Origin: JANMES01 sp038329865
GTDB lineage: Bacteria > Planctomycetota > Phycisphaerae > Tepidisphaerales > Tepidisphaeraceae
DNA length: 64,000 nucleotides
Assembly: GCA_038329865.1 (NCBI GenBank)
Contig: JBBQNK010000020.1
Location: forward strand, 17,063 to 81,062
Reading direction: 5' to 3'
Under the pieces are notes generated by a model. That model was not told the DNA's origin. It saw only the letters and a program-made list of their open reading frames with translations, and made no database searches. A program made the translations under genes and the position numbers. Positions 1-9,014 of the stretch are shown here, in pieces. The number at the start of each line of letters is the position of its first letter. The first letter of the stretch is position 1.

Positions 1-1
1 T

Positions 2-730
2 TCTTCCGCGCATCGTGGCGCTATGCAGCACCCGGCCGGGCGGACGATCGCGGTGCTCGGCTGCGGTGTGGATGTCGTCTTTCCGCCGGAGAATACCGCC
101 CTTTTCGCGCAGATCGCCCAGCGAGGCGCGGTGGTGAGCGAGTACGCGATGGGCTCGGCGCCGATCGCCGATAATTTCCCCCGCCGCAACCGAATCGTCA
201 GCGGCCTGTCGCGCGCCATCCTCGTGATCGAGGCCGCCGCCCGCAGCGGGGCGCTGATCACCGCCCGGCTGGCGAATGAAGACCAGGGCCGCACGGTGTT
301 CGCGCTGCCGGGGCGTGTGGATAATCCGATGTCGGAAGGCACGCACCAGTTACTGCGCGACGGCGCGACGATCGCGTGTAATCTCGATGACATCGTGAAC
401 GGGCTTGGTCCACTTCCGATTGAAGCGATGGAGCTGGTTCACGATGTCGCCGCGCCCGCGGGTGATTCGGATGAGCCGGAGTACGAATTGCCTTTCGCAG
501 ATTCATCCGCGCCATCGGCCCCCGTCGAAGACAGTGGTTTTGAGAGCGTTCTCACGGATCGACAGAAGCAAATCTTCGACTGCGTCGGCCGCGACGCGAC
601 GAGCGTCGATGCGATCATCGACCGCACGGAGCTTCCCGCGCAAATCGTGCTGCAGGAGCTTACACTGCTCAGCCTCAAGGCGATCGTCAAGCGCCTCGAC
701 GGCCAGCAGTTTGTCCGATCCAGGCGATGA
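2..730 (+). CDS. dprA: DNA processing protein DprA, C-terminal part (gene cut by window edge)
   Basis: The reading frame is open from base 2. It begins with SSAHRGAMQH and continues with GRTIAVLGCGVDVVFPPEN, the classic DprA/Smf Rossmann-fold core, followed by SEYAMGSAPIADNFPRRNRI and an SRAILVIEAAARSGALITA stretch. DprA binds single-stranded DNA and loads RecA during natural transformation. After the Rossmann domain an acidic linker leads to a C-terminal winged-helix-like segment ending KAIVKRLDGQQFVRSRR. The N-terminal part, including the SAM-like domain, lies outside the window. The first internal ATG (base 23) is inside the conserved core, so it is not the true start. A NUDIX gene follows after 18 nt. 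Confidence 0.93.
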   Translation, partial: SSAHRGAMQHPAGRTIAVLGCGVDVVFPPENTALFAQIAQRGAVVSEYAMGSAPIADNFPRRNRIVSGLSRAILVIEAAARSGALITARLANEDQGRTVFALPGRVDNPMSEGTHQLLRDGATIACNLDDIVNGLGPLPIEAMELVHDVAAPAGDSDEPEYELPFADSSAPSAPVEDSGFESVLTDRQKQIFDCVGRDATSVDAIIDRTELPAQIVLQELTLLSLKAIVKRLDGQQFVRSRR

Positions 731-748
731 CTCAACCGAGATAATCAA

Positions 749-1219
749 ATGAAGCAAGTCACCTACGTCATCGTCTTCATCATCCGCCCCGCCGGCGATT
801 CGCAAGAGTTCCTGCTCGCGCGCCGGGCAGAAGGAAAATACATGGGCGGCACCTGGCAGCTGATTTCTGGCAAGCTCGAATCGAACGAGACCGTGTGGCA
901 GGCGGCCCTTCGCGAGATGCGCGAGGAGACCGGGCTTGAAGCCGTCGAACTGTACCGCCTCAGCCAGACCACGACGTTTTATCGATCGGACGACGATTCG
1001 CTCAACACCGGCATCGAGTTTTGCGCCATCGTGCCGGACGACGCCTCGGTCTCCCTCGATTCGGAAAATACTGATTGCGAATGGATGCCGCGCGAGCAAG
1101 TCCGCGCCCGCCTGATGTGGGCCAGCGACCAGGTCTCCTTCGACGAAGTCTGCCGGGTAGTTTTGGATAACGGGCCGACCAAGGCGTATCAGCGGATTCC
1201 GCTGCCATACGGCGGATGA
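749..1219 (+). CDS. NUDIX hydrolase (possible (d)NTP pyrophosphohydrolase)
   Basis: This 156-residue protein carries a complete NUDIX box: GKLESNETVW followed by QAALREMREETGL, matching G-x5-E-x7-RE-U-x-EE-x-G-U, so the Mg2+-binding glutamates are present. It is a single-domain protein of usual length. The compact N terminus (MKQVTYVIVFIIRP) and overall layout recall NudB/dATP pyrophosphohydrolase-like members, but substrate cannot be read from sequence. It lies 18 nt after dprA and probably shares its transcript. A palindromic repeat begins 9 nt after its stop codon. Confidence 0.85.
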   Translation: MKQVTYVIVFIIRPAGDSQEFLLARRAEGKYMGGTWQLISGKLESNETVWQAALREMREETGLEAVELYRLSQTTTFYRSDDDSLNTGIEFCAIVPDDASVSLDSENTDCEWMPREQVRARLMWASDQVSFDEVCRVVLDNGPTKAYQRIPLPYGG

Positions 1220-1228
1220 AGACAAAAG

Positions 1229-1316
1229 ATGAACGCGGAGACGCAGAGACGCGGAGAAATCGGGGAGAATTCAACTTTCAATCTCTTCTGCTCTTTCTTC
1301 GCGACTCCGCGTTCAT
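1229..1316. repeat. CGGAGACGC-type intergenic palindrome (CACAGAG family, G+C variant)
   Basis: The left arm begins ATGAACGCGGAGACGCAGAG and the right arm ends CTCCGCGTTCAT, with a partly degraded middle. It lies 9 nt after the NUDIX stop codon. Related copies occur at 5711, 9015, 21592, 31165 and 41837. Confidence 0.8.
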
Positions 1317-1364
1317 TCTTTCTTTCCCACGGCCAATCCGAATTTCGGGGTTTACAATCGCCGA

Positions 1365-1370
1365 TATAAT
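1365..1370 (+). promoter_or_regulatory. Possible -10 box of ppx/gppA
   Basis: A perfect TATAAT ends 14 nt before the ATG at 1385. If it is used, the leader would be only about 8 nt and would contain no Shine-Dalgarno sequence. No convincing -35 was found. Confidence 0.35.
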
Positions 1371-1384
1371 CCGAAGATCAAGCC

Positions 1385-2974
1385 ATGCCGACCAGGAAAA
1401 AAACAGCCACCCGCCACCCCGCCGCGACGAGCGATGCTCGCGAATCGTTCCGCATGGCGGCGATTGACGTCGGCAGCAACAGCCTGCACATGATCGTCGC
1501 CCAGCAGGACGCCGACGGCAGCGTCACCACGCTATGGCGGATGAAGGAGATGGTCGGCCTAGGGCGCATGAGCTTTCCCTCGCGCCGGCTGAGCAACTCC
1601 GCGATGGACGCGGCCATCACCACGCTCCGCCGTTTCCAGCAGGCCGCGCAGCGGCGGCAGTGCGAGAAGATTGTCGCTGTCGCCACCAGCGCGGTGCGCG
1701 AGGCGGAGAACGGCGGCGATTTTCTCGAGCGCGTTCGCCGCGAGCTTGGGCTGAACATCCGCGTCGTTTCCGCCCGCGAAGAAGCCCGGCTCATCTACCT
1801 GGGCGTGCGGCACGAGATCGATCTGCGAACCACACCCAATTTCATCGTCGATATCGGCGGCGGCAGCGTGGAGTTCATCGTGGCCGACCGTGTGCGGGCG
1901 ATGCTGCTCGAAAGCCGCAAGCTCGGGGCGGCCCGCATGACCGCAAAATTCGTCGATTCCGATCCGATCAGCGAAGCCAATCTCAAATCACTGCGAAATT
2001 ATTACGACAAGGAGCTTACGCCCATCTGCCAGGCTGTGCAGGATTTGCGACCCGTCCGCGCGATCGGCACGAGCGGCACGCTGCAGAGCGTGGCGGAGCT
2101 GTGCTTTAATCTGAAAGGCGGGCGGGCCGAGCAAGTCCGCGTGATTGATCGCCTCACACTCGGCAAGCTGCTGCAGAAGTTGATTGCCAGCACTTCCAAG
2201 CAGCGGGCTACGATGAGAGGGTTGGACGATCAGCGAAAGGACCAGATCATCGCCGGCGTGCTGCTGATTCATGAAGTGTTCGAGAAGCTGAAACTGACCG
2301 AGATGCAAATCGGCGGCTCCGCGTTGCGCGAGGGCATCATGCTCGATTACCTCGCCCGCCACGTGCCGGAGCTGACCATCCGCCGGCAGGTGCCCGACGA
2401 GCGCCGCCGCAGCGTGCTCGATCTCGCCCGGCGTTGCGATTGGCACGAAACGCACAGCCTGCAGGTCACGCGGCTGTGCCTCGAGCTGTTCGACCAAACC
2501 CGCAAGCTGCACGGCCTGGGCAAGCCCGAGCGCGAGCTCATCGAGTACGGCACGCTCCTGCACGACATCGGTTGGCACATCAGCCGAGAAGATCATCACA
2601 AGCACGCGATGTACCTGGTGCTTAACGGCAATCTCAAGGGATTTACGGCCGAAGAAGTGGATATCATCGCCAACATCGCCCGCTACCACCGCGGGCCGGA
2701 GCCGAAGGAAGATCACAAGGCGTACGCGAATCTTTCCGCGACGGCAAAGAAAACCGTGCGCGTGGGGGCCGCCCTGCTGCGCATCGCCGACGGGCTCGAT
2801 CGCAGCCATTCCAGCGTGGTGTCATCCCTCCGCTGCACGGTGAAGAAGCAAAAGGTCGACGTGCGCGTTCGGGCCCGGGCCGATGCGGAATTGGAGATTT
2901 GGGGAGCCCGCCGGAAGATGGACTTCTTCGCTGATGTGTTCGACCGCAGCGTGAGTTTTGAGCAGGTGGATTAA
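1385..2974 (+). CDS. ppx: Ppx/GppA family phosphatase with C-terminal HD-type domain
   Basis: This 529-residue protein starts its ASKHA/actin-like ATPase fold at about residue 24 with AAIDVGSNSLHMIVAQ. The second phosphate-binding motif is FIVDIGGGSVEFIV and a third is AIGTSGTLQSV. The C-terminal half has HD-domain character (LLHDIGWHISREDHHKHAMY; IARYHRG). The family comprises exopolyphosphatases and guanosine pentaphosphate phosphohydrolases, acting in polyphosphate turnover and the stringent response; the sequence alone does not separate these roles. The length is normal for the long Ppx type. The ATG at 1385 has no obvious Shine-Dalgarno site but a TATAAT lies just upstream. Confidence 0.9.
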   Translation: MPTRKKTATRHPAATSDARESFRMAAIDVGSNSLHMIVAQQDADGSVTTLWRMKEMVGLGRMSFPSRRLSNSAMDAAITTLRRFQQAAQRRQCEKIVAVATSAVREAENGGDFLERVRRELGLNIRVVSAREEARLIYLGVRHEIDLRTTPNFIVDIGGGSVEFIVADRVRAMLLESRKLGAARMTAKFVDSDPISEANLKSLRNYYDKELTPICQAVQDLRPVRAIGTSGTLQSVAELCFNLKGGRAEQVRVIDRLTLGKLLQKLIASTSKQRATMRGLDDQRKDQIIAGVLLIHEVFEKLKLTEMQIGGSALREGIMLDYLARHVPELTIRRQVPDERRRSVLDLARRCDWHETHSLQVTRLCLELFDQTRKLHGLGKPERELIEYGTLLHDIGWHISREDHHKHAMYLVLNGNLKGFTAEEVDIIANIARYHRGPEPKEDHKAYANLSATAKKTVRVGAALLRIADGLDRSHSSVVSSLRCTVKKQKVDVRVRARADAELEIWGARRKMDFFADVFDRSVSFEQVD

Positions 2975-2983
2975 ATTCCTTCA

Positions 2984-3046
2984 CGTAGCATGGGCGTCTC
3001 GCCCATGCCAAGGCGCTTGGACACGGCCGAGACGGCCGTGCTACGA
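2984..3046. repeat. Intergenic double-dyad palindrome (GGGCGTCTCGCCC type)
   Basis: The outer arms GTAGCAtGGgCGTCTCG and its partner ending CCGTGCTAC pair with compensating differences. Each arm is itself a small palindrome. It begins 9 nt after the ppx stop codon. The related element at 58985 has 27-bp perfect arms. Confidence 0.75.
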
Positions 3047-3069
3047 GGAATCGTTTTTGGACAGAAAAA

Positions 3070-3123
3070 CTATCTCTTCCCGAAATAATTCACACGGGCG
3101 AATACCGACCGACTACTAAGACA
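3070..3123 (-). pseudogene. Remnant of a beta-mannosidase C terminus
   Basis: Read on the minus strand this stretch encodes LSSRSVFARVNYFGKR and a stop codon. It aligns with the C terminus of the intact neighbour, LTTRPVFNCANYFGKAT. The DNA copies lie 83 bp apart and share about 31 of 45 positions by hand alignment. It is probably the last trace of a duplicated or replaced GH2 gene. The rest of 3047-3150 shows no coding signal. Confidence 0.4.
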
Positions 3124-3150
3124 TTGGCAACTCATGCCCTTTAGGATTAC

Positions 3151-5694
3151 TCAGGTCGCTTTTCCGAAATAATTCGCGCAGTTGAACACCGGCCGGGTTG
3201 TTAGAGATTCCTTTGACAGTTTTTCGTTCGATCGAATATCGAACCTGAAAGATTCGCCCGGCAAGAGCGTGATCAGGTTGTCGCTGATCGTGGCGGCCGG
3301 GTCGAGGCGGTCGATTTGGATCAGCATGTCGCGGAGCAGCGACTTAGCGGTGATCGTCACCCGCGTTTGGCCGGGCTCGTATGAAATTTCCGCATCAAAT
3401 TGCGCCGGCGGGTAGGCCAGATTCTTATCCGCGTCAAAAAACCAAGTGGCGGCCGTTGGAAAGCCCACCGCGATCAACTCCGTGGCCGGGTCAACGGGCG
3501 TTGTGATCGCATCATCCAGGCGGAATGACTGATTCGACCGCGCCGCCCAGCCAATTTCAATCTCCTGCTCCGCCAGCACTTGGCCGGCGAAGGATCGCCG
3601 CGTAATCCATGTTTTTGATACGCCTCGCTCGTCAGTATCGTTGATCGCAAAGAGTGTCATTGGATCTCCCGATTTGTACTTCTCGCTCCCCGGCTGAATC
3701 GTAAACAGCACATCCGCATAAAACCGTCGCGTGGCGAACCACAGCGGTTTGAGTCGCCCGTCGCTGTCGATTGCGCTCCAGCTATTCACCGGCCAGCAAT
3801 CATTCAATTGCCAATAGAGTGTGCCCATGCAGACCGGCATGCGCGATCGGAACCACTCCACGCCCGTCTGCAGGCCGCGGGCCTGGTTGAGTTGCAGCAG
3901 GTAGTGCCAGTCATCGAAGTTCTCCGGCTCGACGAACGATTCCGCGAGCCGCTTGGCGTTGTACAAATCGCCGGCAGGGTGCTTCTGGTGCGCGAGCAGG
4001 CCGGGCGAATTCGCCTCGATCTGATCCGCCGGTAGGCAGGCCGCGAGGGTGGCGTACGTCGGCGGGCCTTGAAAGCCGAACTCGCTGCAGAACCGCGGCG
4101 AAAATTGGCGATACGAACTGGCCGGCTCACGGCACCAGACTTCCCACACGTGCTTGTTGCCGTGCGAGGCGAGATTCGGGTGCAGGCCGTTCTCTACATT
4201 GTAATCGCCCGACCACGGGCTGGCCGCCCAGTACGGGCGCGAAGGGTCGAGTTCTTTCACGATCCTCGGCAGCAGGTCGAAATAATATCCCAAACCCCAC
4301 GTGCGATTTTTCAGCTCGCCGCTCTGTTTCCAGCCCCAATCGTGATAGCCCCACACGTTTTCGTTGCAGCCGTTCCAGATCGCGAGGCTGGCGTGGTGCG
4401 ACAGCCGGGCGACGTTGTAGCGTGCTTCCTGCTCGACGAGGTTTTTGAATGGTTCTTCCTCCGGGTAGGCCGCACACGCGAAGAGAAAATCCTGCCAGAC
4501 GAGGACGCCGAGCTCGTCGCAGAGGTCGTAAAACTCGTCCGTTTCATAAATCCCGCCGCCCCACACGCGGAGCATGTTGGCATTGGCGGCGACGGCTTGC
4601 TGGATGCGTGTACGATAACGTTCCGGCGTGCAGGCACGATCGAGGAAGCAGTCGTCGGGGATCCAATTAAAACCCTTGCAGAAGATCGGCTTGCCGTTGA
4701 CCTTCAGCGTGAACGCGCGACCGATGTCGTCTTGCGTTGTGTCGAGTTCGATGGTGCGGAGGCCGATCTTTCGTGACCAGGAATCAAGGTTTTCGCCATT
4801 GGCCCCCGTGAGTTGCACTGTGACGGCGTAGAGCGGTTGTTCTCCATGACCAGCCGGCCACCACCACTGCGCTGGACCTGTGATCGCGGTGAAAATTGAG
4901 ACTGCCGGAAAATTATAGTCGCTACGAATGGGTTCACCGGCAGATCCTCCGGGCGCGTTTGGCTCTTTCACGCTCACGTGAATTTCCCATTCGGACCCAT
5001 CTGACGGAGCGCCGTTCGTCGTCTCCAGTTCACACTCCACACTGATGTAAGTTTGATGTTTAATCGGCTTGAGATTTGCGCGACACGATTTGATGCGTGC
5101 CTCACTCCACCCCTCCAACCGAATCCCCCGCCAGATCCCGCAGGTAATCAGTTCCGGCCCCCAGTCCCAGCCGAAGTTGCAGGCCATTTTGCGGATCATG
5201 TTGAACGGCACGCGCGTGTTCAGGAACGGCAGCGTGCCGAGCCGCTGCTCCATCGCGGTCGCGTAACGCTCGGCCGACGCGAAGGTGATGGCGAGCGTGT
5301 TGCGGCCGGGCTTGAGGTGCGGCCTCACGTCGAAGCGATAGCCGACGTGCATGGATTCGGTGCGGGCGATGAGTCGGCCGTTGAGTTCGATCGTGGCGAC
5401 GGTGTCCAACCCGTCGGCGGCGAGGTCGATGCGCTCGTGGGCGAACAATTTCTCGTCGGCCGTGAAGGAAGTCTCGTACCGCCAATCGGTTTGGCCAATC
5501 CAGCGGAGCGTCGGCTCGACGCGGTCGCCGTACGGATCAGCAATTTTCCCGGCCCGCAGAAGATCGGTATGCACGCAGCCGGGGACGATCGCCGGTGTGG
5601 ATTCGCGGCAGTGGGCGGGGACGTTTTCGAGATTGGAAACCGGCCGAACCGACCAGCCGTCGTGGAGTGATTGCTTCAACATGGAATGACACAC
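3151..5694 (-). CDS. Beta-mannosidase, glycoside hydrolase family 2
   Basis: This 847-residue protein would cleave terminal beta-D-mannose from mannan oligosaccharides by a retaining mechanism. The GH2 sugar-binding and immunoglobulin-like domains occupy about residues 1-310 (VPGCVHTDLLRAGKI; NFGWDWGPELITCGIWRGI). The TIM barrel follows (MLRVWGGGIYETDEFYDLCD). NGCNE at 441-445 holds the predicted acid/base E445; FCSEFGFQGP holds the predicted nucleophile E538. No signal peptide is visible, so it should act in the cytoplasm. Two ATGs are possible (5694, or four codons later at MLKQSL). A secreted GH113-like mannanase at 25.3 kb and mannose-6-phosphate isomerase at 7.9 kb fit a mannan-use role, although they are not adjacent. 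Confidence 0.92.
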   Translation of the reverse strand: MCHSMLKQSLHDGWSVRPVSNLENVPAHCRESTPAIVPGCVHTDLLRAGKIADPYGDRVEPTLRWIGQTDWRYETSFTADEKLFAHERIDLAADGLDTVATIELNGRLIARTESMHVGYRFDVRPHLKPGRNTLAITFASAERYATAMEQRLGTLPFLNTRVPFNMIRKMACNFGWDWGPELITCGIWRGIRLEGWSEARIKSCRANLKPIKHQTYISVECELETTNGAPSDGSEWEIHVSVKEPNAPGGSAGEPIRSDYNFPAVSIFTAITGPAQWWWPAGHGEQPLYAVTVQLTGANGENLDSWSRKIGLRTIELDTTQDDIGRAFTLKVNGKPIFCKGFNWIPDDCFLDRACTPERYRTRIQQAVAANANMLRVWGGGIYETDEFYDLCDELGVLVWQDFLFACAAYPEEEPFKNLVEQEARYNVARLSHHASLAIWNGCNENVWGYHDWGWKQSGELKNRTWGLGYYFDLLPRIVKELDPSRPYWAASPWSGDYNVENGLHPNLASHGNKHVWEVWCREPASSYRQFSPRFCSEFGFQGPPTYATLAACLPADQIEANSPGLLAHQKHPAGDLYNAKRLAESFVEPENFDDWHYLLQLNQARGLQTGVEWFRSRMPVCMGTLYWQLNDCWPVNSWSAIDSDGRLKPLWFATRRFYADVLFTIQPGSEKYKSGDPMTLFAINDTDERGVSKTWITRRSFAGQVLAEQEIEIGWAARSNQSFRLDDAITTPVDPATELIAVGFPTAATWFFDADKNLAYPPAQFDAEISYEPGQTRVTITAKSLLRDMLIQIDRLDPAATISDNLITLLPGESFRFDIRSNEKLSKESLTTRPVFNCANYFGKAT

Positions 5695-5710
5695 TCATTC
5701 GCAGAAAAAT

Positions 5711-5796
5711 ATGAACACAGATGTACAGAGACACAGAGAAGCAAAGCAAAGAGTTTTTCTTTTTCTTCTCTGTGTCACTGTGTCTCTGTGTTCATT
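5711..5796. repeat. CACAGAG-family palindrome
   Basis: Arms ATGAACACAGATGTACAGAG and CACTGTGTCTCTGTGTTCAT pair over about 31 bp with few mismatches. It fills the gap between the beta-mannosidase start and the hisF 3' end, and finishes 10 nt from the hisF stop codon. Confidence 0.85.
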
Positions 5797-5806
5797 CCTT
5801 CTTAGT

Positions 5807-6577
5807 TTAGATCAGCCGGATCGCCACGCCGTGGTCGGCCAAAAACTTTTTCACTTCACCCACCGAGTGTTCCTTGAAGTGAAAGATGCTGGCCGCCAGG
5901 GCCGCGTCAGCGTGGCCTTGCTGCAGCACGTCGAGCATGTGCTGCGGGCTGCCTGCCCCGCCGCTGGCGACGACGGGGATGTTCACCGCGTCGCTGACGG
6001 CCGCGGTCATTTCTATGTCGTACCCGGCCTTGGTGCCGTCGGCGTTCATCACGTTCAGCACGATTTCGCCGGCGCCTAAGTCGGCCGCCTGCTTCACCCA
6101 GTCCATCACCTTGATGCCCGTGCCGACCCGGCCGCCGTTGACGAAGACTTCCCAGATTTCAACGCCGTCTTTCATCACGCGGTTGGCGTCAAGGCCGAGC
6201 ACGGCCGCCTGCGCGCCGAATTTTCGCGAGACTTCCGCGATCAGTTTCGGGTTCTTCACCGCGGCCGAGTTGAGGGAGACTTTTTCCGCGCCGGCCTGGA
6301 TCAGGCGCGTAGCGTCATCGAGCGTGCGAATCCCGCCGCCGACGCAGAGGGGCATGAAGACGTTTTCCGCGACGCGCGAGACGAGGTCGGCCATGATGTC
6401 GCGACCTTCGTGGCTGGCGGAGATGTCGTAGAAGACGAGCTCGTCGGCGCCGTCGGCCTGGTAGCGCTTGGCCTGCTCGACGGGGTCGCCGGCGTCGACG
6501 TGGTCGAAGAACTTCACGCCCTTCACCACGCGGCCGCGATCGACGTCGAGACACGGAATGATTCGTTTAGTGAGCAT
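5807..6577 (-). CDS. hisF: Imidazole glycerol phosphate synthase cyclase subunit HisF
   Basis: HisF turns PRFAR plus ammonia (from HisH) into imidazole glycerol phosphate and AICAR in histidine synthesis. The 256-residue length is exactly that of the family. Both catalytic aspartates are present: D11 in IIPCLDVDRGRVVKG and D130 in AVLGLDANRV. Phosphate-binding loops are seen as PLCVGGGIRTLDDA, EKVSLNSAAV and PVVASGGAG. The start overlaps the end of the upstream pseudouridine synthase gene by 11 bp, so the two are translationally linked. No other his genes lie in this window. Confidence 0.97.
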   Translation of the reverse strand: MLTKRIIPCLDVDRGRVVKGVKFFDHVDAGDPVEQAKRYQADGADELVFYDISASHEGRDIMADLVSRVAENVFMPLCVGGGIRTLDDATRLIQAGAEKVSLNSAAVKNPKLIAEVSRKFGAQAAVLGLDANRVMKDGVEIWEVFVNGGRVGTGIKVMDWVKQAADLGAGEIVLNVMNADGTKAGYDIEMTAAVSDAVNIPVVASGGAGSPQHMLDVLQQGHADAALAASIFHFKEHSVGEVKKFLADHGVAIRLI

Positions 6578-7610
6578 GCTTTTTCGCGAACGGCTTGTTC
6601 CGCCGCGGCGGGCGCTGCCAGGTTTGGCGGGCTTTATTGGTGGCGTTGCGATCGTGGCCGGTGGGTTTTGCGGGAGCCGCGTCGCCCTGGGCGGCCTTGT
6701 CCTGCGGGCGCGGCTTGAACGAAGAGACCGTCTTCTTCACGTACGGCCGCGCGACCGGCGGCGGCGGCGCGGCCACTTCGGCGTCGGACACGTCGGTTTC
6801 AGTTTGCGATGCAGCATCGGCATGCCGTGGCGGTTCGCCGTGCGTTGTGCTTGCGAGTTTCTTGCCCATCGCGCGGAGGGTTTTGATCTCGCGAAGCGAA
6901 AGCGTCCGCACGTCGCCGATTTTCAGGCCGTCCAGATCGAGCGGGCCGAACTGCACGCGGGTGAGGTCGCGCACCTTGTGGCCGAACCGGGCGAGGATGC
7001 GGCGGATGTGATAATTGCGCCCCTCTCGCAGCGTCAGTTCCAGCGTGCTCTGCTCGTGCGAGCGGCGGATGACTTTCACCTTCATCTTGCCGGTGCGGAA
7101 GTTCTTGCCCGTGCGCGGGTCGGTCATCCACACGCCCTGCTCAAGATCCGCCACCGCGTTCGGCGGGATCGAGCCGTCGATCAGGGCGCGGTAGGTTTTT
7201 GAGACTCCGTAGCGCGGGTGCGTGAGCTGGTTGGTCAACTCGCCGTCGTTGGTAAGTAGCAGCAGGCCTTTCGTCTCCGCATCCAGTCGGCCGACGGGGT
7301 AGACGCGCCCTTTAAAATCGGGCGGCAGCAAATCGATGGCGCGAACCTGCTCGCCTTGCGCGACATTCGTGCTGTAGACGCTCTTCGGCTTGTACATCAG
7401 AAAATAAACCCGGTCCTGCGTCTGCCGGCGGTCGAGTTTTACCAGCTCGTCGTCGATCTTCACCTTGTCCTTGAACGGATCGATCAAGATCGGCGGTTCG
7501 ATCACCACTTTGCCGTTCACGGTTACCCGACCCTGGGCGATCATCTCTTCAATGGCACGTCGCGAGGCGACGCCTGCAGCGGCTAGAATTTTTTGGATGC
7601 GTTGTTTCAC
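6567..7610 (-). CDS. rluB: RsuA/RluB-family 23S/16S rRNA pseudouridine synthase
   Basis: The protein has 347 residues. An N-terminal S4 RNA-binding domain (about 1-60: RIQKILAAAGVASRRAIEEM) precedes the pseudouridine synthase core, where the predicted catalytic D110 sits in YPVGRLDAETKGLLLLTNDG. THPRYGVSKTYRALIDG and LREGRNYHIRRILARFGHKV are also diagnostic. These enzymes isomerise a specific uridine in ribosomal RNA; RluB (23S) is the likeliest assignment but RsuA or RluE/F specificity cannot be excluded. Residues 260-347 form a basic, Pro/Ala/Lys-rich, probably disordered tail. The gene overlaps hisF by 11 bp. Confidence 0.9.
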   Translation of the reverse strand: MKQRIQKILAAAGVASRRAIEEMIAQGRVTVNGKVVIEPPILIDPFKDKVKIDDELVKLDRRQTQDRVYFLMYKPKSVYSTNVAQGEQVRAIDLLPPDFKGRVYPVGRLDAETKGLLLLTNDGELTNQLTHPRYGVSKTYRALIDGSIPPNAVADLEQGVWMTDPRTGKNFRTGKMKVKVIRRSHEQSTLELTLREGRNYHIRRILARFGHKVRDLTRVQFGPLDLDGLKIGDVRTLSLREIKTLRAMGKKLASTTHGEPPRHADAASQTETDVSDAEVAAPPPPVARPYVKKTVSSFKPRPQDKAAQGDAAPAKPTGHDRNATNKARQTWQRPPRRNKPFAKKHAH

Positions 7611-7682
7611 TTGTCGTGAATCTTAGCGGAAATCGAGGGATTTAGCACTTGGGGCGATCCTCGGGAGTTGGCTTCGAATTGT

Positions 7683-7850
7683 CCCTCTCCCGGTAATCCG
7701 GGAGAGGGTAGGGTGAGGGTTCTGCTTCCCGCGCAGAACGGCATTCAAATCAAAATGCCTTCGAGTCTGGTGTGTTCTACCAATCGCGGATTGCCTGAGC
7801 CTCGCGACAGAACCCTCACCCCGCCCTCTCCCGGATTACCGGGAGTGGGA
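7683..7850. repeat. Large inverted repeat with CCCTCTCCCGG arms
   Basis: Each arm is about 42 bp and contains a CTCTCCCGGTAATCCGGGAG-like mini-palindrome followed by GGGTGAGGGTTCTG. The arms are separated by about 84 bp. It lies in the 313-bp gap between the rluB start and the 3' end of manA, 73 nt from the manA stop codon. No gene was seen in this gap. Confidence 0.75.
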
Positions 7851-7923
7851 GAAAGGCGCGATCATTTCAGAGTGACCCTGTACCAGCGCTCGCTTGCCAC
7901 TGAAGTAGCAAGCCCGGTGTGGA

Positions 7924-8964
7924 TTAGGCGCGCCGGTCGATTTCGGATTGCGTGGGGAACGTCACTTCTAGCCACTGACAATCGGTCGTCGTTTTGATGA
8001 TCGGGTTTTTCATCCGCGCGGGGAGCAGGAACGTTTGACCCGGCGTAAGGTGCGTGACCTCGTCCACGCCGTCGACTTTGATCTGTGCCGAGCCCGAAAG
8101 CATGATCCACACCACCGGCACGTCGTACGGCACGGGCTCTTCAACGCCTTCGGTGAAACGCACCTTTTCCAGCTTGAAATATTCGCAGCTGACGAGCTGC
8201 GTGACGGTCGTGAACAGGCCGGCCACGTGCGAACGCTTTTGCTTCGTCACAGGCTTTCCGGAGAAATCGATGCAGGCGAGCGCCTCATAAACGTGCAGCT
8301 TGCGCGGCTTGCCGCTTTCCAGGCGATTGAAATCGAACACGCGGAACGTGGTATCGCTCGGGGTCTGCACCTCGGCGACTAAAATTCCGGCGCCCAGCGC
8401 GTGCACCGTGCCGCTGGGGAGGAAGTAGCAGTCGCCGGGCTTGGCGGGGATGGGCTTGATCAGTTTTTCGACCGTGCCGTCGGCGATGGCAGCTTTGAAG
8501 GCGTCTTTTGTCACGCCGGGGGCGAGGCCCTTGAGGATTCGCGCGCCGGGGTCGTGCTGCATGACATACCACGCCTCGGTTTTCAGGTGCGAGCCGGGGT
8601 GCGTATTAGCGTAGTCGTGATCGGGGTGGACTTGCACGGATAAATCTTCGCGGGCGTCGAGGAATTTGATCAGGATCGGGAACTGACCATGCGAGCCGAC
8701 GAGCGGCACGTCGCCGTGCAGGTCGGAGCCGAACTCTTCGATGATCTGGTGGAGCGTGCGACCTGCGAGTGGGCCGGCGGCGACTTCGGCACTCACCCAG
8801 TCCTTGGTATTTTCGATCACGCCGGGCGGGAAATCGTAGATTTCCCAGCTCTCGCCGGTGGGTTTATCCGTTGGCAATTTTTTCCCGAGAACCGTTTCGA
8901 GCTTCCGGCCGCCCCAGATTTTTTCTACGAAGCGGGGTTTGAATTGCAGCGGGTAGAGCGACAT
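7924..8964 (-). CDS. manA: Mannose-6-phosphate isomerase, class I
   Basis: This 346-residue cupin metalloenzyme interconverts mannose 6-phosphate and fructose 6-phosphate. Hallmarks are KPRFVEKIWGGRKL at the N terminus, the zinc-site LSVQVHPDHDYA (Q111, H113), KTEAWYVM (E130), and GDCYFLPSGTVHALGAGILVAEVQTPSDTTFRVFDFNR in the catalytic domain. The length matches the short bacterial class I form. It could feed mannose released by the beta-mannosidase at 3.2 kb into glycolysis, or supply GDP-mannose synthesis. It is divergent from the tRNA-binding protein gene, with a CACAGAG palindrome between them. Confidence 0.95.
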   Translation of the reverse strand: MSLYPLQFKPRFVEKIWGGRKLETVLGKKLPTDKPTGESWEIYDFPPGVIENTKDWVSAEVAAGPLAGRTLHQIIEEFGSDLHGDVPLVGSHGQFPILIKFLDAREDLSVQVHPDHDYANTHPGSHLKTEAWYVMQHDPGARILKGLAPGVTKDAFKAAIADGTVEKLIKPIPAKPGDCYFLPSGTVHALGAGILVAEVQTPSDTTFRVFDFNRLESGKPRKLHVYEALACIDFSGKPVTKQKRSHVAGLFTTVTQLVSCEYFKLEKVRFTEGVEEPVPYDVPVVWIMLSGSAQIKVDGVDEVTHLTPGQTFLLPARMKNPIIKTTTDCQWLEVTFPTQSEIDRRA

Positions 8965-9014
8965 GGGTGCATCATGCGGGTTGGCGAAAAGAATTCAACC
9001 ACCATTCAAGAAGA

